Positions 27,204-34,702 of a stretch of 64,000 bases of DNA are shown piece by piece. Position numbers and translations under genes: made by a program. The stretch's first letter is position 1. The number at the start of each line of letters is the position of its first letter. This stretch comes from Croceicoccus gelatinilyticus (GTDB taxonomy: Bacteria > Pseudomonadota > Alphaproteobacteria > Sphingomonadales > Sphingomonadaceae), in NCBI RefSeq assembly GCF_018398395.1, contig NZ_JAHCBF010000002.1, positions 558,001 to 622,000 on the forward strand, in the 5' to 3' direction. The notes below the pieces were generated by a model that did not search any database, was not told the origin of the DNA, and worked only from the letters and a program-made list of their open reading frames with translations.

Positions 27204-27318
27204 CAGCGTTCCTTTTCGAATTGTCCGGTCATCCCGGACGGAACGCTTGATAGCCCCGACGTGTCCCCGCCGATAGTTGGCCTGTTCGCTTGACGCAGCA
27301 CGGTCGTACCCGACCGCG

Positions 27319-28821
27319 TCAGCCCATGGTCGGGATGACGAAGGCGTTCGAACCGTCGCCGCCACCATCGGGCCAGCGCTGGGTCACGGTCTTCACCTTG
27401 GTCCAGAACTTCAGGCCTTCGGTGCCGTACTGGTTGGTGTCGCCGAATGCCGAACGCTTCCAGCCGCCGAAGCTGTGATAGCTGACCGGAACCGGGATCG
27501 GCACGTTGATGCCGACCATGCCGACATTGACGCGCGATGCGAATTCACGCGCGGCGTGGCCGTTGCGGGTGAAGATCGCGACACCGTTGCCGTACTGGTG
27601 CTGGCTGGGAAGCGAGACCGCTTCTTCGAAATCCTTGGCGCGGACCATCTGGAGGACGGGGCCGAAGATTTCTTCCTTGTAGCTTTCCATGTCGATGGTG
27701 ACGTGGTCGAACAGCGAGGGGCCGATGAAGAAGCCTTCCTCGTAACCCTGCAGCGAGAAGTTGCGGCCGTCGACGACGAGTTCCGCGCCTTCGTCAACGC
27801 CCTTCTGGATCCAGGCCTCGACCTTTTCCTTGTGCTGCTTGGTGACGACCGGGCCGTAGTGCGCTTCGGGATCGGTCGAGATGCCGGGACGCAGCTTGTC
27901 GATCGCGGGGATCAGCTTTTCCTTCAGGCGTTCGGCCGTGTCTTCACCGACCGGCACGACGACGGGAAGCGCCATGCAGCGTTCGCCAGCCGAACCGTAT
28001 GCCGCGCCCATGAGATCGTTGACCGCCTGGTCGAGATCGGCGTCGGGCATGATGATGCCGTGGTTCTTCGCGCCGCCCATGGCCTGAACGCGCTTACCGG
28101 CAGCAACGCCGCGCTTGTAGACGTAGTGCGCGATGTCGGACGAACCGACGAAGCTGACAGCGGCAATATCGGGGTGGTCGAGGATGGCGTCGACCATTTC
28201 CTTGTCGCCGTGAATGACCTGAAGCAGACCTTCGGGCGCGCCTGCTTCGAGGAAGAGTTCGGCGAGGCGGTTGGGAACCGAGGGGTCACGCTCCGACGGC
28301 TTGAGCACGAAGGCGTTGCCGGCGGCGATCGCCATGCCGAACATCCACATCGGGATCATGGCCGGGAAGTTGAACGGCGTGATGCCCGCACCGATGCCAA
28401 GCGGCTGGCGCATCGAGTAGACGTCGATGCCCGGGCCTGCACCCTGGGTGTATTCGCCCTTGAGAACCTGCGGGATGCCGCAGGCATATTCGATCACTTC
28501 AAGGCCGCGCTGAACGTCGCCCTTGGCGTCGTCGATCACCTTGCCATGCTCGTTCGAGAGCATGAGGGCGAGATCGTCCATGTTCTTCTCGATCAGTTCC
28601 TTGAAACGGAACATGACGCGAGCACGCTTCTGCGGGTTGGTGGCGGCCCAAGCGGGCTGCACTTCCTTGGCCTTGGCCACGACCTTTTCCAGCAGCGCAG
28701 CATCGCCGAGCTTCAGCTGGGCCTGGATCTGGCCGGTCGAGGGATTGTAGACGTCGCTGGTGCGGCCTGCAGCGGCACCGGCACCGCCGGCGATGAAATG
28801 GTCGATAAGGCGCATGGGCAT
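27319..28821 (-). CDS. mmsA: CoA-acylating methylmalonate-semialdehyde dehydrogenase
   Basis: A 500-residue ALDH-superfamily enzyme beginning RLIDHFIAGG, with PFNFPAMIPMWM (149-160), FVLKPSERDP (171-180), FVGSSDIAHYVY, MGGAKNH and the nucleophile Cys282 in GERCMALPV. These are specific to MmsA, which converts methylmalonate semialdehyde to propionyl-CoA. A GAGAGGACC site precedes the ATG at 28821; an ATG two codons on is equally possible. It is divergent from a LysR-type regulator, and heads the valine operon after a 115-base gap. Confidence 0.94.
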   Translation of the reverse strand: MPMRLIDHFIAGGAGAAAGRTSDVYNPSTGQIQAQLKLGDAALLEKVVAKAKEVQPAWAATNPQKRARVMFRFKELIEKNMDDLALMLSNEHGKVIDDAKGDVQRGLEVIEYACGIPQVLKGEYTQGAGPGIDVYSMRQPLGIGAGITPFNFPAMIPMWMFGMAIAAGNAFVLKPSERDPSVPNRLAELFLEAGAPEGLLQVIHGDKEMVDAILDHPDIAAVSFVGSSDIAHYVYKRGVAAGKRVQAMGGAKNHGIIMPDADLDQAVNDLMGAAYGSAGERCMALPVVVPVGEDTAERLKEKLIPAIDKLRPGISTDPEAHYGPVVTKQHKEKVEAWIQKGVDEGAELVVDGRNFSLQGYEEGFFIGPSLFDHVTIDMESYKEEIFGPVLQMVRAKDFEEAVSLPSQHQYGNGVAIFTRNGHAAREFASRVNVGMVGINVPIPVPVSYHSFGGWKRSAFGDTNQYGTEGLKFWTKVKTVTQRWPDGGGDGSNAFVIPTMG

Positions 28822-28896
28822 GGTCCTCTCTTGCCTTGGCCGCGAGATCGGTTCTCGGGGTCCATCCTTCGCAGGGGCATTTACTTGCTCGCGAAA

Positions 28897-28941
28897 TTGC
28901 AGGCAACGACCAGTTGTGCAACAGTGGCCTGCATTTTTGCA
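28897..28941. promoter_or_regulatory. cluster of TTGC/GCAA palindromes between mmsA and its LysR regulator
   Basis: Three short palindromic sites lie in the mmsA/LysR gap: TTGC-AG-GCAA (28897-28906), TTG-TG-CAA (28914-28921) and TGCA-TTTT-TGCA (28930-28941), with centres 16 and 18 bases apart. Regular spacing in a divergent promoter suggests operator sites for the adjacent regulator. Confidence 0.4.
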
Positions 28942-28981
28942 GTCCACTGAATGACGCAAGGCAAGACGAGAGCAGGCCGCG

Positions 28982-29872
28982 ATGAACTGGAATGACCTTC
29001 AGGATTTTCTTGCGATCGCGCGGGCCGGCAAACTGGCTTCCGCGGCGGAAGCATCGGGCGTGGACCCCACGACGATGGGCCGCCGCCTGCGCCGGCTCGA
29101 ACGGTCATTGGGCCAGCGCCTGTTCGAACAGACCCGCGAAGGGCAAGTCATGACCGAAGCAGGCGAAGCCCTGATGGTGCGGGCCGAGGCGATGGAACGC
29201 GCTGCATCTGGCATCGGGCAACCGTCGACCGGGCACGGTGAAAGCGTCACGGGCACATTGCGGCTTGCCCTGCCCGAAGGTTTCGCCTCGTCCTTTCTGC
29301 CCTATTATCTGGAAGAATTCGCCGAGGCCCATCCAAGGCTGGTGACCGATCTTGCCGTCACGCCCGGCCTGCTTAGCCCGACCAAGCGCGAAGCGGATCT
29401 TGCCATCGTCCTGTCGCGTCCGCGGTCCGGGCCGCTGATCGCGGGCAAGCTTACCGACTATGCCCTGCGGCTCTATGCCTCGCGCGACTATCTGGCGCGA
29501 CATGGCACTCCGAAGAAACCGGCGGATCTGGCGCAGGGCCACCGTCTGGTCGGCTATGTCCCCGACCTGCTGCACATGCCGGAACTGCGACACATGGACC
29601 GGCTGCACCCGGGGCTGGAGCCGACGCTGCGATCATCCAGCATCAATGCGCAGCACAACCTCGTCGTCGCAGGCGCGGGGCTGGGCGTGCTGCACTGTTT
29701 TGCAGCCGACCGGGACACCAATCTCGTCCCCGTATTTCCGACAGAGCGGATCACGCGCACCTATTGGCTGGTGACGCATCGCGACACGCACCAGTTGGAA
29801 CGCGTTCAGGTCTTTCGGAACTGGCTGCTGCGCCTCGTCAAGCGGGAGCGGACCACGCTCCTGCCCGAGTGA
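28982..29872 (+). CDS. LysR-family regulator, probable regulator of mmsA operon
   Basis: A 296-residue protein with an N-terminal winged HTH (LQDFLAIARAGKLASAAEASGVDPTTMGRRLRRLERSLGQRLFEQ, about 5-50) and a LysR effector domain. It is divergent from mmsA across 160 bases containing repeated TTGC/GCAA palindromes. Control of valine degradation is inferred from position; the effector is unknown. Confidence 0.85.
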   Translation: MNWNDLQDFLAIARAGKLASAAEASGVDPTTMGRRLRRLERSLGQRLFEQTREGQVMTEAGEALMVRAEAMERAASGIGQPSTGHGESVTGTLRLALPEGFASSFLPYYLEEFAEAHPRLVTDLAVTPGLLSPTKREADLAIVLSRPRSGPLIAGKLTDYALRLYASRDYLARHGTPKKPADLAQGHRLVGYVPDLLHMPELRHMDRLHPGLEPTLRSSSINAQHNLVVAGAGLGVLHCFAADRDTNLVPVFPTERITRTYWLVTHRDTHQLERVQVFRNWLLRLVKRERTTLLPE

Positions 29873-29884
29873 GGCGAGAGGCGA

Positions 29885-30214
29885 TCAGGCCTTTGCGACC
29901 GGCGGTTCGTCGCCGAGATCTTCGTACCACGCCTCGACCGGGCCGTTCAGCTTGATGGTCAGCGGGTTGCCCTTGCGGTCCATCGACTTGCCGGCCTGCA
30001 CGCGAACCCAACCTTCGGAAATGCAATATTCCTCGATGTTGGTGCGGACCGTGCCCTTGAAGCGGATGCCGACACCGCGACGCAGCTTCTCGGCATCGAA
30101 ATGCGCGCTGCGCGGATTGATTGCCAGCCGATCGGGCGGCACGTCGTTCGCGGCGGGCGCGACTTCGGCTGCGGTTTCGGCGTTCTCTACGGGCGTGTTG
30201 TCGTCTTCGCTCAT
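29885..30214 (-). CDS. DUF3297 family protein
   Basis: A 109-residue protein with an acidic, alanine-rich N-terminus (1-25) and a conserved domain PPDRLAINPRSAHFDAEKLRRGVGIRFKG, TNIEEYCISEGWVRV, GNPLTIKLNGPVEAWYED. This matches DUF3297, found widely in Alphaproteobacteria with no established function. It is convergent with the LysR gene and lies just upstream of tRNA-Val. Confidence 0.85.
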   Translation of the reverse strand: MSEDDNTPVENAETAAEVAPAANDVPPDRLAINPRSAHFDAEKLRRGVGIRFKGTVRTNIEEYCISEGWVRVQAGKSMDRKGNPLTIKLNGPVEAWYEDLGDEPPVAKA

Positions 30215-30327
30215 GGTCTGCGGCCTCTAATCTCAAGCACGCGCTTGTCAATCGCTGCGCGCTCTGGCAAAGGCGCGCCTCTGTTGGCGGACGGGGGCGA
30301 TTCATGCCCCGCCAGATACCCGCGAAC

Positions 30328-30402
30328 GGGCGCGTAGCTCAGTGGTAGAGCACACCCTTCACACGGGTGGGGTCGCAAGTTCAATCCTTGCCGCGCCCAC
30401 CA
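30328..30402 (+). tRNA. tRNA-Val(CAC), CCA encoded
   Basis: A 75-base cloverleaf: acceptor stem GGGCGCG/CGCGCCC, D arm GCTCAGTGGTAGAGC, anticodon loop TTCACAC with anticodon CAC at its centre, T-loop GTTCAATC, and genomic CCA. Its 3' part serves as the attachment site of the adjacent integrated element, which leaves the tRNA intact. Confidence 0.95.
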
Positions 30403-30403
30403 T
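30355..30403. repeat. attL: tRNA-proximal attachment site of the island
   Basis: This 49-base stretch, from the anticodon stem of tRNA-Val to one base beyond CCA, is repeated exactly at 40503-40551. The match breaks on both sides. Direct repeats of a tRNA 3' end flanking a tyrosine-integrase gene mark site-specific integration. Confidence 0.93.
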
Positions 30404-30447
30404 CTTTTCAGATACTTAGCTGGTAATATGCCCGACCACCTCGGCGA

Positions 30448-30465
30448 GGGGTAGCTGCGGGGGTA
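30448..30465. repeat. candidate integrase arm-type sites near attL
   Basis: GGGGTAGC (30448-30455) and GGGGGTA (30459-30465) lie inside the element about 50 bases from attL. The same core occurs twice near attR (40364-40384), so these may be arm sites bound by the integrase N-terminal domain. Confidence 0.4.
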
Positions 30466-30524
30466 TTCCGGGGCTCTCGAGCAACCCACAGGAATTATGG
30501 TCGAATACCACTTGATATTAACGT

Positions 30525-31547
30525 ATGTCGGGGACAGTTTCACGTATGGAATTTAACCAACTTCTGACGGCCATGGTTCTTGAAATGGACCGTGCGCCTG
30601 ACATCGTTAAGCCGTCGAAATTTTGGAGCGATCTAAACGAACAACACGGCAAACGATTAGGCGAAGGCGGCATCGAAAACTTTCGCAGGACACTTGCGAA
30701 GGATTATTTCACGTGGATGCGAGTACTGCCTTGGGATTCTCAAATTCGATTTCTCGTAAAAACTCTTGGCCCTGTCACGACCGCCAAATGCGCGGCGATG
30801 ACATTCTCCAATCCGTTCCACGACCGCATTCCTATGACCGAAAGCCTTGCGCTGAATTTTCTTACGCGCCTGCTTTGGGCATATGCGAGCCGAAGTCATC
30901 CTGAGCTAGCGACGCTGTCCGAACCTCAGTTCGGCAATCCGCCGGATATTCGCGCTTCCGGTCGACTGATTTCCCAAGACTTGGCTAATTCAGTTTTGGA
31001 ATTTGCGTCCTACAGAAGCGCCGTAAACGGTACAGTCTATGAGCTTGGGGGAGGATATGGGCGCAACGCCTATGTGACCGCGAAACTTGCTAGTTTTGAG
31101 CGGTACGTCTTCGCTGACATTTCGCCGGCACTTGCCGTTGCGCAAGAATTTATCCGGCACAGCTTTCCCAATGACAGGCTCTTTGGCTTTCGTCCGTTCG
31201 ATTCTTACAGCGAGATCGCTGACGAAATTGAGAATAGCAGGTTTGTTTTTCTCCTACCTCACCAGCTCGAAATGATGCCTGATGGCGATGCCGACCTGTT
31301 CTTAAACATATCGTCACTTCACGAAATGCGGATTGATCAAGTTGATTACTACCTAGCCCAAATACGTCGACTGGTCCGCCCCAATGGGCATTTCTACCTA
31401 AAGGCGTGGGAGTCTTCGAACAATCCTGATAAGGCTGAGCAGATCAATTCCACCGATTACGATCTTTCAGGGTTCCAGCAGGTCTTTTGGCGCACACCAG
31501 AAGTTCAGACACGATTTTTTGAGACGCTCCAAATGAGAGCGGCGTAA
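30525..31547 (+). CDS. putative sugar O-methyltransferase (island cargo)
   Basis: A 340-residue protein. The N-terminal pattern FWSDLNEQHGKRLGEGGIENFRRTLAKDYF (about 33-62) and the SAM-binding segment VYELGGGYGRNAYV (about 169-182), followed by FADISPALAVAQEF, FVFLLPHQLEMMP and LFLNISSLHEM, match the putative sugar O-methyltransferase family found in polysaccharide and O-antigen clusters. Base composition is visibly AT-richer than the chromosome, a sign of transfer. On a mobile island it may modify surface glycans and alter phage adsorption (inference). An ATG at 30546 is an alternative start; neither has a good ribosome site. Confidence 0.68.
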   Translation: MSGTVSRMEFNQLLTAMVLEMDRAPDIVKPSKFWSDLNEQHGKRLGEGGIENFRRTLAKDYFTWMRVLPWDSQIRFLVKTLGPVTTAKCAAMTFSNPFHDRIPMTESLALNFLTRLLWAYASRSHPELATLSEPQFGNPPDIRASGRLISQDLANSVLEFASYRSAVNGTVYELGGGYGRNAYVTAKLASFERYVFADISPALAVAQEFIRHSFPNDRLFGFRPFDSYSEIADEIENSRFVFLLPHQLEMMPDGDADLFLNISSLHEMRIDQVDYYLAQIRRLVRPNGHFYLKAWESSNNPDKAEQINSTDYDLSGFQQVFWRTPEVQTRFFETLQMRAA

Positions 31548-31615
31548 AGTCTCAATCTGAGTTGGCACGTGGCGCTAGGAGCCGATCACGATAAAGAGCT
31601 CCTGCCGAGGTTCTA

Positions 31616-32347
31616 ATGGCAATCGACCTAAGCGACGCAAGAGCCTGCCTGGCGAGAGCCCAAAAGCACTACGCAGAGCTCAGGGGACTTACAGACCCGG
31701 GCGCGCTGTGGCGGATTAGAGAGGCGCAAGACACCCAATCGGGCGAGTGGTTCGGTTGCCTCGATCTCAACCGGCCTCGCCTCATCGAAATCAAGCCAGT
31801 CATCGCGGACTGCGCCACAAACACCATCTCAGCGCTCGACAACGTGGCAGGCGCAATCGCGCGAGCAAATGGCGAGGAGCGGCTGCGTTGGCTCTACTAC
31901 CCATTGGGCCTGTCGGACGAGGACTTCGCCAAGGCCTGCAAGCGATACAAGCCAGCGCTGGGAGATAAGATGGTCTCTGTGCTCGAGGAGTACAGGCGCG
32001 CCAATAGGCATAACGTGCCGCACGTCGAAGCCGCGAAGGAAGTATCGTACAGCGGGAAGCATTGGGAGCTGATGCTGGCGGCCGGATCGGCTCACGGCGT
32101 GGCGGTCAACGAACCGGGCAAGGCGCAGCGCATATTTCAGATTGCTGGCGACGCGTTCGCGGCAGGGAACACCGTAGAATATTACCGAGGAGCGGCCCCT
32201 CTCCCGGCCGGGCCGAGATCCATTGTCATCGGCCTTTCGCTAGATGGGCTCGACGAAGGACTGCCGAAATCACCCGATTCAATTTTCGAGTGTGCCTTCC
32301 GGTTCGTCGAAGGCGCTATTCAGGCGGTCGAGGACGCAGCCGAATAA
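31616..32347 (+). CDS. hypothetical protein (island cargo)
   Basis: A 243-residue soluble-looking protein with no signal peptide or membrane segment. Visible features: an N-terminal helical region (ARACLARAQKHYAELRGL), EWFGCLDLNRPRLIEIKPVIADCATNTISALDN, RLRWLYYPLGLSDEDFAKACKRYKP and an acidic C-terminus. I do not recognise the family. It lies between the methyltransferase and the convergent packaging-type gene run, in the part of the island where variable cargo usually sits. Confidence 0.65.
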   Translation: MAIDLSDARACLARAQKHYAELRGLTDPGALWRIREAQDTQSGEWFGCLDLNRPRLIEIKPVIADCATNTISALDNVAGAIARANGEERLRWLYYPLGLSDEDFAKACKRYKPALGDKMVSVLEEYRRANRHNVPHVEAAKEVSYSGKHWELMLAAGSAHGVAVNEPGKAQRIFQIAGDAFAAGNTVEYYRGAAPLPAGPRSIVIGLSLDGLDEGLPKSPDSIFECAFRFVEGAIQAVEDAAE

Positions 32348-32350
32348 TCG

Positions 32351-32527
32351 TCACAATGCGTAGGGACTCACGTCCAGCTTGCCGCACTGACCGCATAGCC
32401 GGTTATGCGCGCCCTCGCTCTCGAAGGGCTTGCGGCATCGGAGGCAAGGCCGGGTCTCAGTCGGCATGGGCTCGCCATGCACGTCCCGGCGCTTGCGCCC
32501 CATGTGTGTCAGGCCCGCGTTGCTCAC
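32351..32527 (-). CDS. 58-aa zinc-ribbon protein
   Basis: A short frame starting with GTG that overlaps the stop of the upstream gene (GTGA), so it is probably translated by coupling; an ATG eight codons on is an alternative. Two cysteine pairs, CLRC (28-31) and CGQC (45-48), are 13 residues apart and form a zinc-ribbon-like knuckle, after a basic stretch GRKRRD. It ends three bases past the stop of the convergent 243-aa gene. Possibly a small DNA-binding or regulatory protein; no family recognised. Confidence 0.62.
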   Translation of the reverse strand: MSNAGLTHMGRKRRDVHGEPMPTETRPCLRCRKPFESEGAHNRLCGQCGKLDVSPYAL

Positions 32528-32856
32528 GCGACCTCGAGCATCACCAGCATCGTGCCATAGGCCCGGCGCTGCCCCGCGTTCATGATGCCACGGACGAGAT
32601 GCTGGTTGTCGGGCGAGCGGAACACGTCCACCCAGACCTCCCGCTCCCCGGGCTGTCGGATAAGCCCAAAGAAGGCACCGAGCTCCTCGACCGCCACGCC
32701 ATAGATGTTCGAGACGCGCCGGACGAGCTCGAGGGTGGGCCAGCTGTCCTTCGCTGTCGCGATGGCTGCGGAGAGCGCCACGGTGTGCGCCCTCCGGGTC
32801 CGCTCATCGAACCGGGCCATATAGTGGTCCAGGACCGCCTCCTCGGTCAGGTCCAT
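32524..32856 (-). CDS. hypothetical protein, island packaging-type operon
   Basis: A 110-residue protein, mostly helical by composition (MDLTEEAVLDHYMARFDERTRRAHTVALSAAIATAKD), with a more beta-like segment EREVWVDVFRSPDNQHLVRG and no membrane segment. The ATG lies ten bases inside the preceding gene and the stop overlaps the GTG of the zinc-ribbon ORF. I do not recognise it. The neighbours suggest a head- or packaging-related role, which is inference only. Confidence 0.65.
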   Translation of the reverse strand: MDLTEEAVLDHYMARFDERTRRAHTVALSAAIATAKDSWPTLELVRRVSNIYGVAVEELGAFFGLIRQPGEREVWVDVFRSPDNQHLVRGIMNAGQRRAYGTMLVMLEVA

Positions 32857-33221
32857 TGTGCGCTCTTCTCGAACACGACGGATTGCTTCGAGCGCATAGC
32901 GGCCATTTCGGCTGCCCGCTCGCCCTTCGCCAACTCGATAATCACCGGGTCAGTGCCGGAGTGGTCGAGGAGGGCCTTGCTCACGCTCACGCCGGTCTGC
33001 TGCGCGATCTCGCCCGCGCGGACCATAATCGCGTCAGCATAGTCGGCGGCCTTATAGAGCGGCTCGGCTTGCCCTGCGGCGATCTCAGCAGCGTTCTTGC
33101 GGATGGCGACCGAGCCGCCCTTCAAGATCACGGCGGTTGCGCCCTTCACGGCGGGCACATCCACGGTCGAAATCTCATTCACCGTCATATCGCGGATAAT
33201 CATCTTCTTGGGCAAGGTCAT
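32847..33221 (-). CDS. phage-type protein with prohead-protease/XkdF-like N-terminal motif
   Basis: A 124-residue protein. The N-terminus MIIRDMTVNEISTVDVPAVKGATAVILK (about 7-34) matches the short N-EIS-VD-PA-A-v-l-K motif seen in phage prohead-protease and XkdF-like head proteins. The rest is helical (AEIAAGQAEPLYKAADYADAIMVRAGEIAQQTG) and lacks a recognisable protease triad. Start and stop overlap both neighbours (ATGA at the 5' side). It may be a small head-maturation or scaffold-type factor; the match is short. Confidence 0.6.
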   Translation of the reverse strand: MTLPKKMIIRDMTVNEISTVDVPAVKGATAVILKGGSVAIRKNAAEIAAGQAEPLYKAADYADAIMVRAGEIAQQTGVSVSKALLDHSGTDPVIIELAKGERAAEMAAMRSKQSVVFEKSAQWT

Positions 33222-33622
33222 TGTGCGGGTTCCTCTTCGGTAGGCAGGGAGGACAGGTCATTATCGACCTGCCGGGCTATCAGGGTGGCCACCGTCTGGG
33301 CCTTCGCCCGGGACTGGCGCGGCTGGTTCAGGTAGCGGAGGAGCTCCGGCGCGCAGAGCTCGAGGTTGCCCAACAGTGCGCCGCGAAACTGGTGCATCAG
33401 CCGGGAGGCGGAATGCGCCTCGGAGCCGTACAGCTCTCGATACGCCGCGAGGTATGCGCGATCAGTGGCGAAGAGCGCCTCGAAGGCAGTGCCAGCCTCC
33501 GCCAACGAGGCGCTCAGTCGTTCAGCCGCCTCGACTTTCTGCGCGGCGATCTCGCGCAGGCGGTCCGGCTGTTCGGTTTCCGGCTCCGGCCCGTCAGGCC
33601 GTTTGCTGTTCCAAATTCCCAT
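33218..33622 (-). CDS. hypothetical protein, island packaging-type operon
   Basis: A 134-residue protein with a charged N-terminus (KRPDGPEPETEQPDRLREIAAQKVEAAERL), long helices (LSASLAEAGTAFEALFATDRAYLAAYREL) and an acidic tail. A well-placed AGGAG site precedes the ATG, which lies 29 bases inside the upstream gene. There is no membrane segment or known motif. The helical, coiled-coil-like character would suit a scaffold or adaptor, but that is a guess. Confidence 0.65.
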   Translation of the reverse strand: MGIWNSKRPDGPEPETEQPDRLREIAAQKVEAAERLSASLAEAGTAFEALFATDRAYLAAYRELYGSEAHSASRLMHQFRGALLGNLELCAPELLRYLNQPRQSRAKAQTVATLIARQVDNDLSSLPTEEEPAQ

Positions 33623-33998
33623 TGTCGTCTCCTTCTGTTCCTGTGGGGTTGCTTAAGGAAGCGCGTACCGACGCGATCACGTCGCGCGCCTCCCTCGGCT
33701 CAAAGCCCGCGCCCTCGAGGTCGCTGCGGCGCAGTCGCCAGAATTGTTCATCGAAAGCGGGCCGCTCGGCCTCGTCCCGGGCCTTCATCAGCACCCAGCG
33801 GTCATAGAGGCTGGCGGGCTCGCGCTCCCCGCGTATCAGGCGGTCCTCGTCCCATAGGACGGCAAGCTCGGGGCTGGCGGGGGCCTTCTCGCCCAGCTCG
33901 AACAGCGCATAGATGCGCAGCGCGCGGCGCTCGTCCGGGGTCATCAAGCGATAGCCCACGGCGAAGGCGAGGAGGTCGAGGGCGCTGTCCCTATTCAT
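33594..33998 (-). CDS. hypothetical protein, island packaging-type operon
   Basis: A 134-residue charged protein (SALDLLAFAVGYRLMTPDERRALRIYALFELGEKAPASPELAVLWDEDRLIRG near the start; EQFWRLRRSDLEGAGFEPREARDVIASVRASL near the end). The ATG overlaps the end of the terminase-small-subunit-like gene by eight bases. No recognised family; the second half looks helical. It is placed where phages often encode a small protein beside the terminase. Confidence 0.65.
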   Translation of the reverse strand: MNRDSALDLLAFAVGYRLMTPDERRALRIYALFELGEKAPASPELAVLWDEDRLIRGEREPASLYDRWVLMKARDEAERPAFDEQFWRLRRSDLEGAGFEPREARDVIASVRASLSNPTGTEGDDNGNLEQQTA

Positions 33999-34488
33999 TG
34001 TCGATCACCCGGGCCGGAGCCGGAAGCTGCGGGCGGAGATTGCTGGCCATCTGCAAGGCGACCTTCGCGACAGCATCGCCCAAGACACCGGCATCGACCG
34101 TGTGCGTCACCTGTTTATTCACAGCGAAGCCGTGCGTCTCCCGATAGGCGGGGAGCATCGCCCGGGCGCGAAGCTCGAGCAGGCGGTCCGAATACTTGCG
34201 AACCGTGCCGACGATCTTTTCACGATGGCGGCCGCCGAAGATGGGCTCCTCCCACCCTTCCTGCGCGCGCCGGTAAATCTCGGCTTCGATGCTGGCCTCT
34301 GCCGCCTCGACCGCTTCCTGCCATTGTGCGGCAAATTCCGGGTCACGGTCGCGCTCGTCGAGGAAAGTCTGCTTGGCGCCATACCGGCTGCTGGCGCGCG
34401 GGCTGGCGGCCCTCGCAGCGCGGACGAGGATACCGTGGCGGGCGAGCTCTCCGAGGAAGAGCCTCTTGCGGCGGTCGGTCAATCTCAT
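33991..34488 (-). CDS. terminase small subunit-like protein (TerS-like)
   Basis: A 165-residue protein with an N-terminal HTH-like region (RKRLFLGELARHGILVRAARAASPRASSRYGAK), then DPEFAAQWQEAVEAAEASIEAEIYRRAQEGWEEPIFGG and VRKYSDRLLELRARAMLPAYRE. This layout is typical of phage small-terminase-like proteins that recognise the packaging site. The start is the ATG at MRLTDRRKR; the longer frame adds 27 residues crossing an AT-rich promoter region. No large terminase follows, which is why a satellite that borrows a helper's large subunit is proposed. An alternative is a general phage DNA-binding protein. Confidence 0.58.
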   Translation of the reverse strand: MRLTDRRKRLFLGELARHGILVRAARAASPRASSRYGAKQTFLDERDRDPEFAAQWQEAVEAAEASIEAEIYRRAQEGWEEPIFGGRHREKIVGTVRKYSDRLLELRARAMLPAYRETHGFAVNKQVTHTVDAGVLGDAVAKVALQMASNLRPQLPAPARVIDNE

Positions 34489-34551
34489 TGCGCGAAGATA
34501 GCTGGCAACCGTTGCCGAGCGAACGGCGAAGCATTGATGCGAAATAAATTT

Positions 34552-34565
34552 CACCCAATCGGGTG
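34552..34565. promoter_or_regulatory. palindrome upstream of the TerS-like operon
   Basis: CACCC-AATC-GGGTG (34552-34565) lies 64 bases upstream of the TerS-like start. A partial copy of the same core (CCAATGGGTG) occurs about 40 bases further on, in an AT-rich stretch. It could be an operator controlling the late gene run. Confidence 0.35.
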
Positions 34566-34638
34566 CCACTACGTACTCGACGTATAAATACTATTACCAA
34601 TGGGTGATTTTTAACCCCATCTAATTAAGGAGTATTAT

Positions 34639-34695
34639 ATGTCACTAGTAACATTATTGATCGTTGCAGTAGTGCTGATAGAAGCACTTAGATAA
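34639..34695 (+). CDS. 18-aa hydrophobic peptide ORF, possible small membrane toxin
   Basis: An ATG preceded by a consensus AAGGAG (34627-34632) at six-base spacing opens an 18-codon frame encoding MSLVTLLIVAVVLIEALR, almost wholly hydrophobic with a single basic end. Seven bases after the stop is a perfect 12-bp hairpin. Length and composition are like Ibs-type type I toxins and other one-helix microproteins. It sits in AT-rich sequence between the Abi_C gene and the TerS-like operon. No antisense RNA was identified by eye. Confidence 0.5.
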   Translation: MSLVTLLIVAVVLIEALR

Positions 34696-34702
34696 CTATT
34701 AA

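Noticed and set aside
27277-28950. Plus-strand open frame of 557 codons opposite mmsA
   Set aside because: Mirror of the mmsA coding frame; composition is typical of antisense frames and no motif is present.
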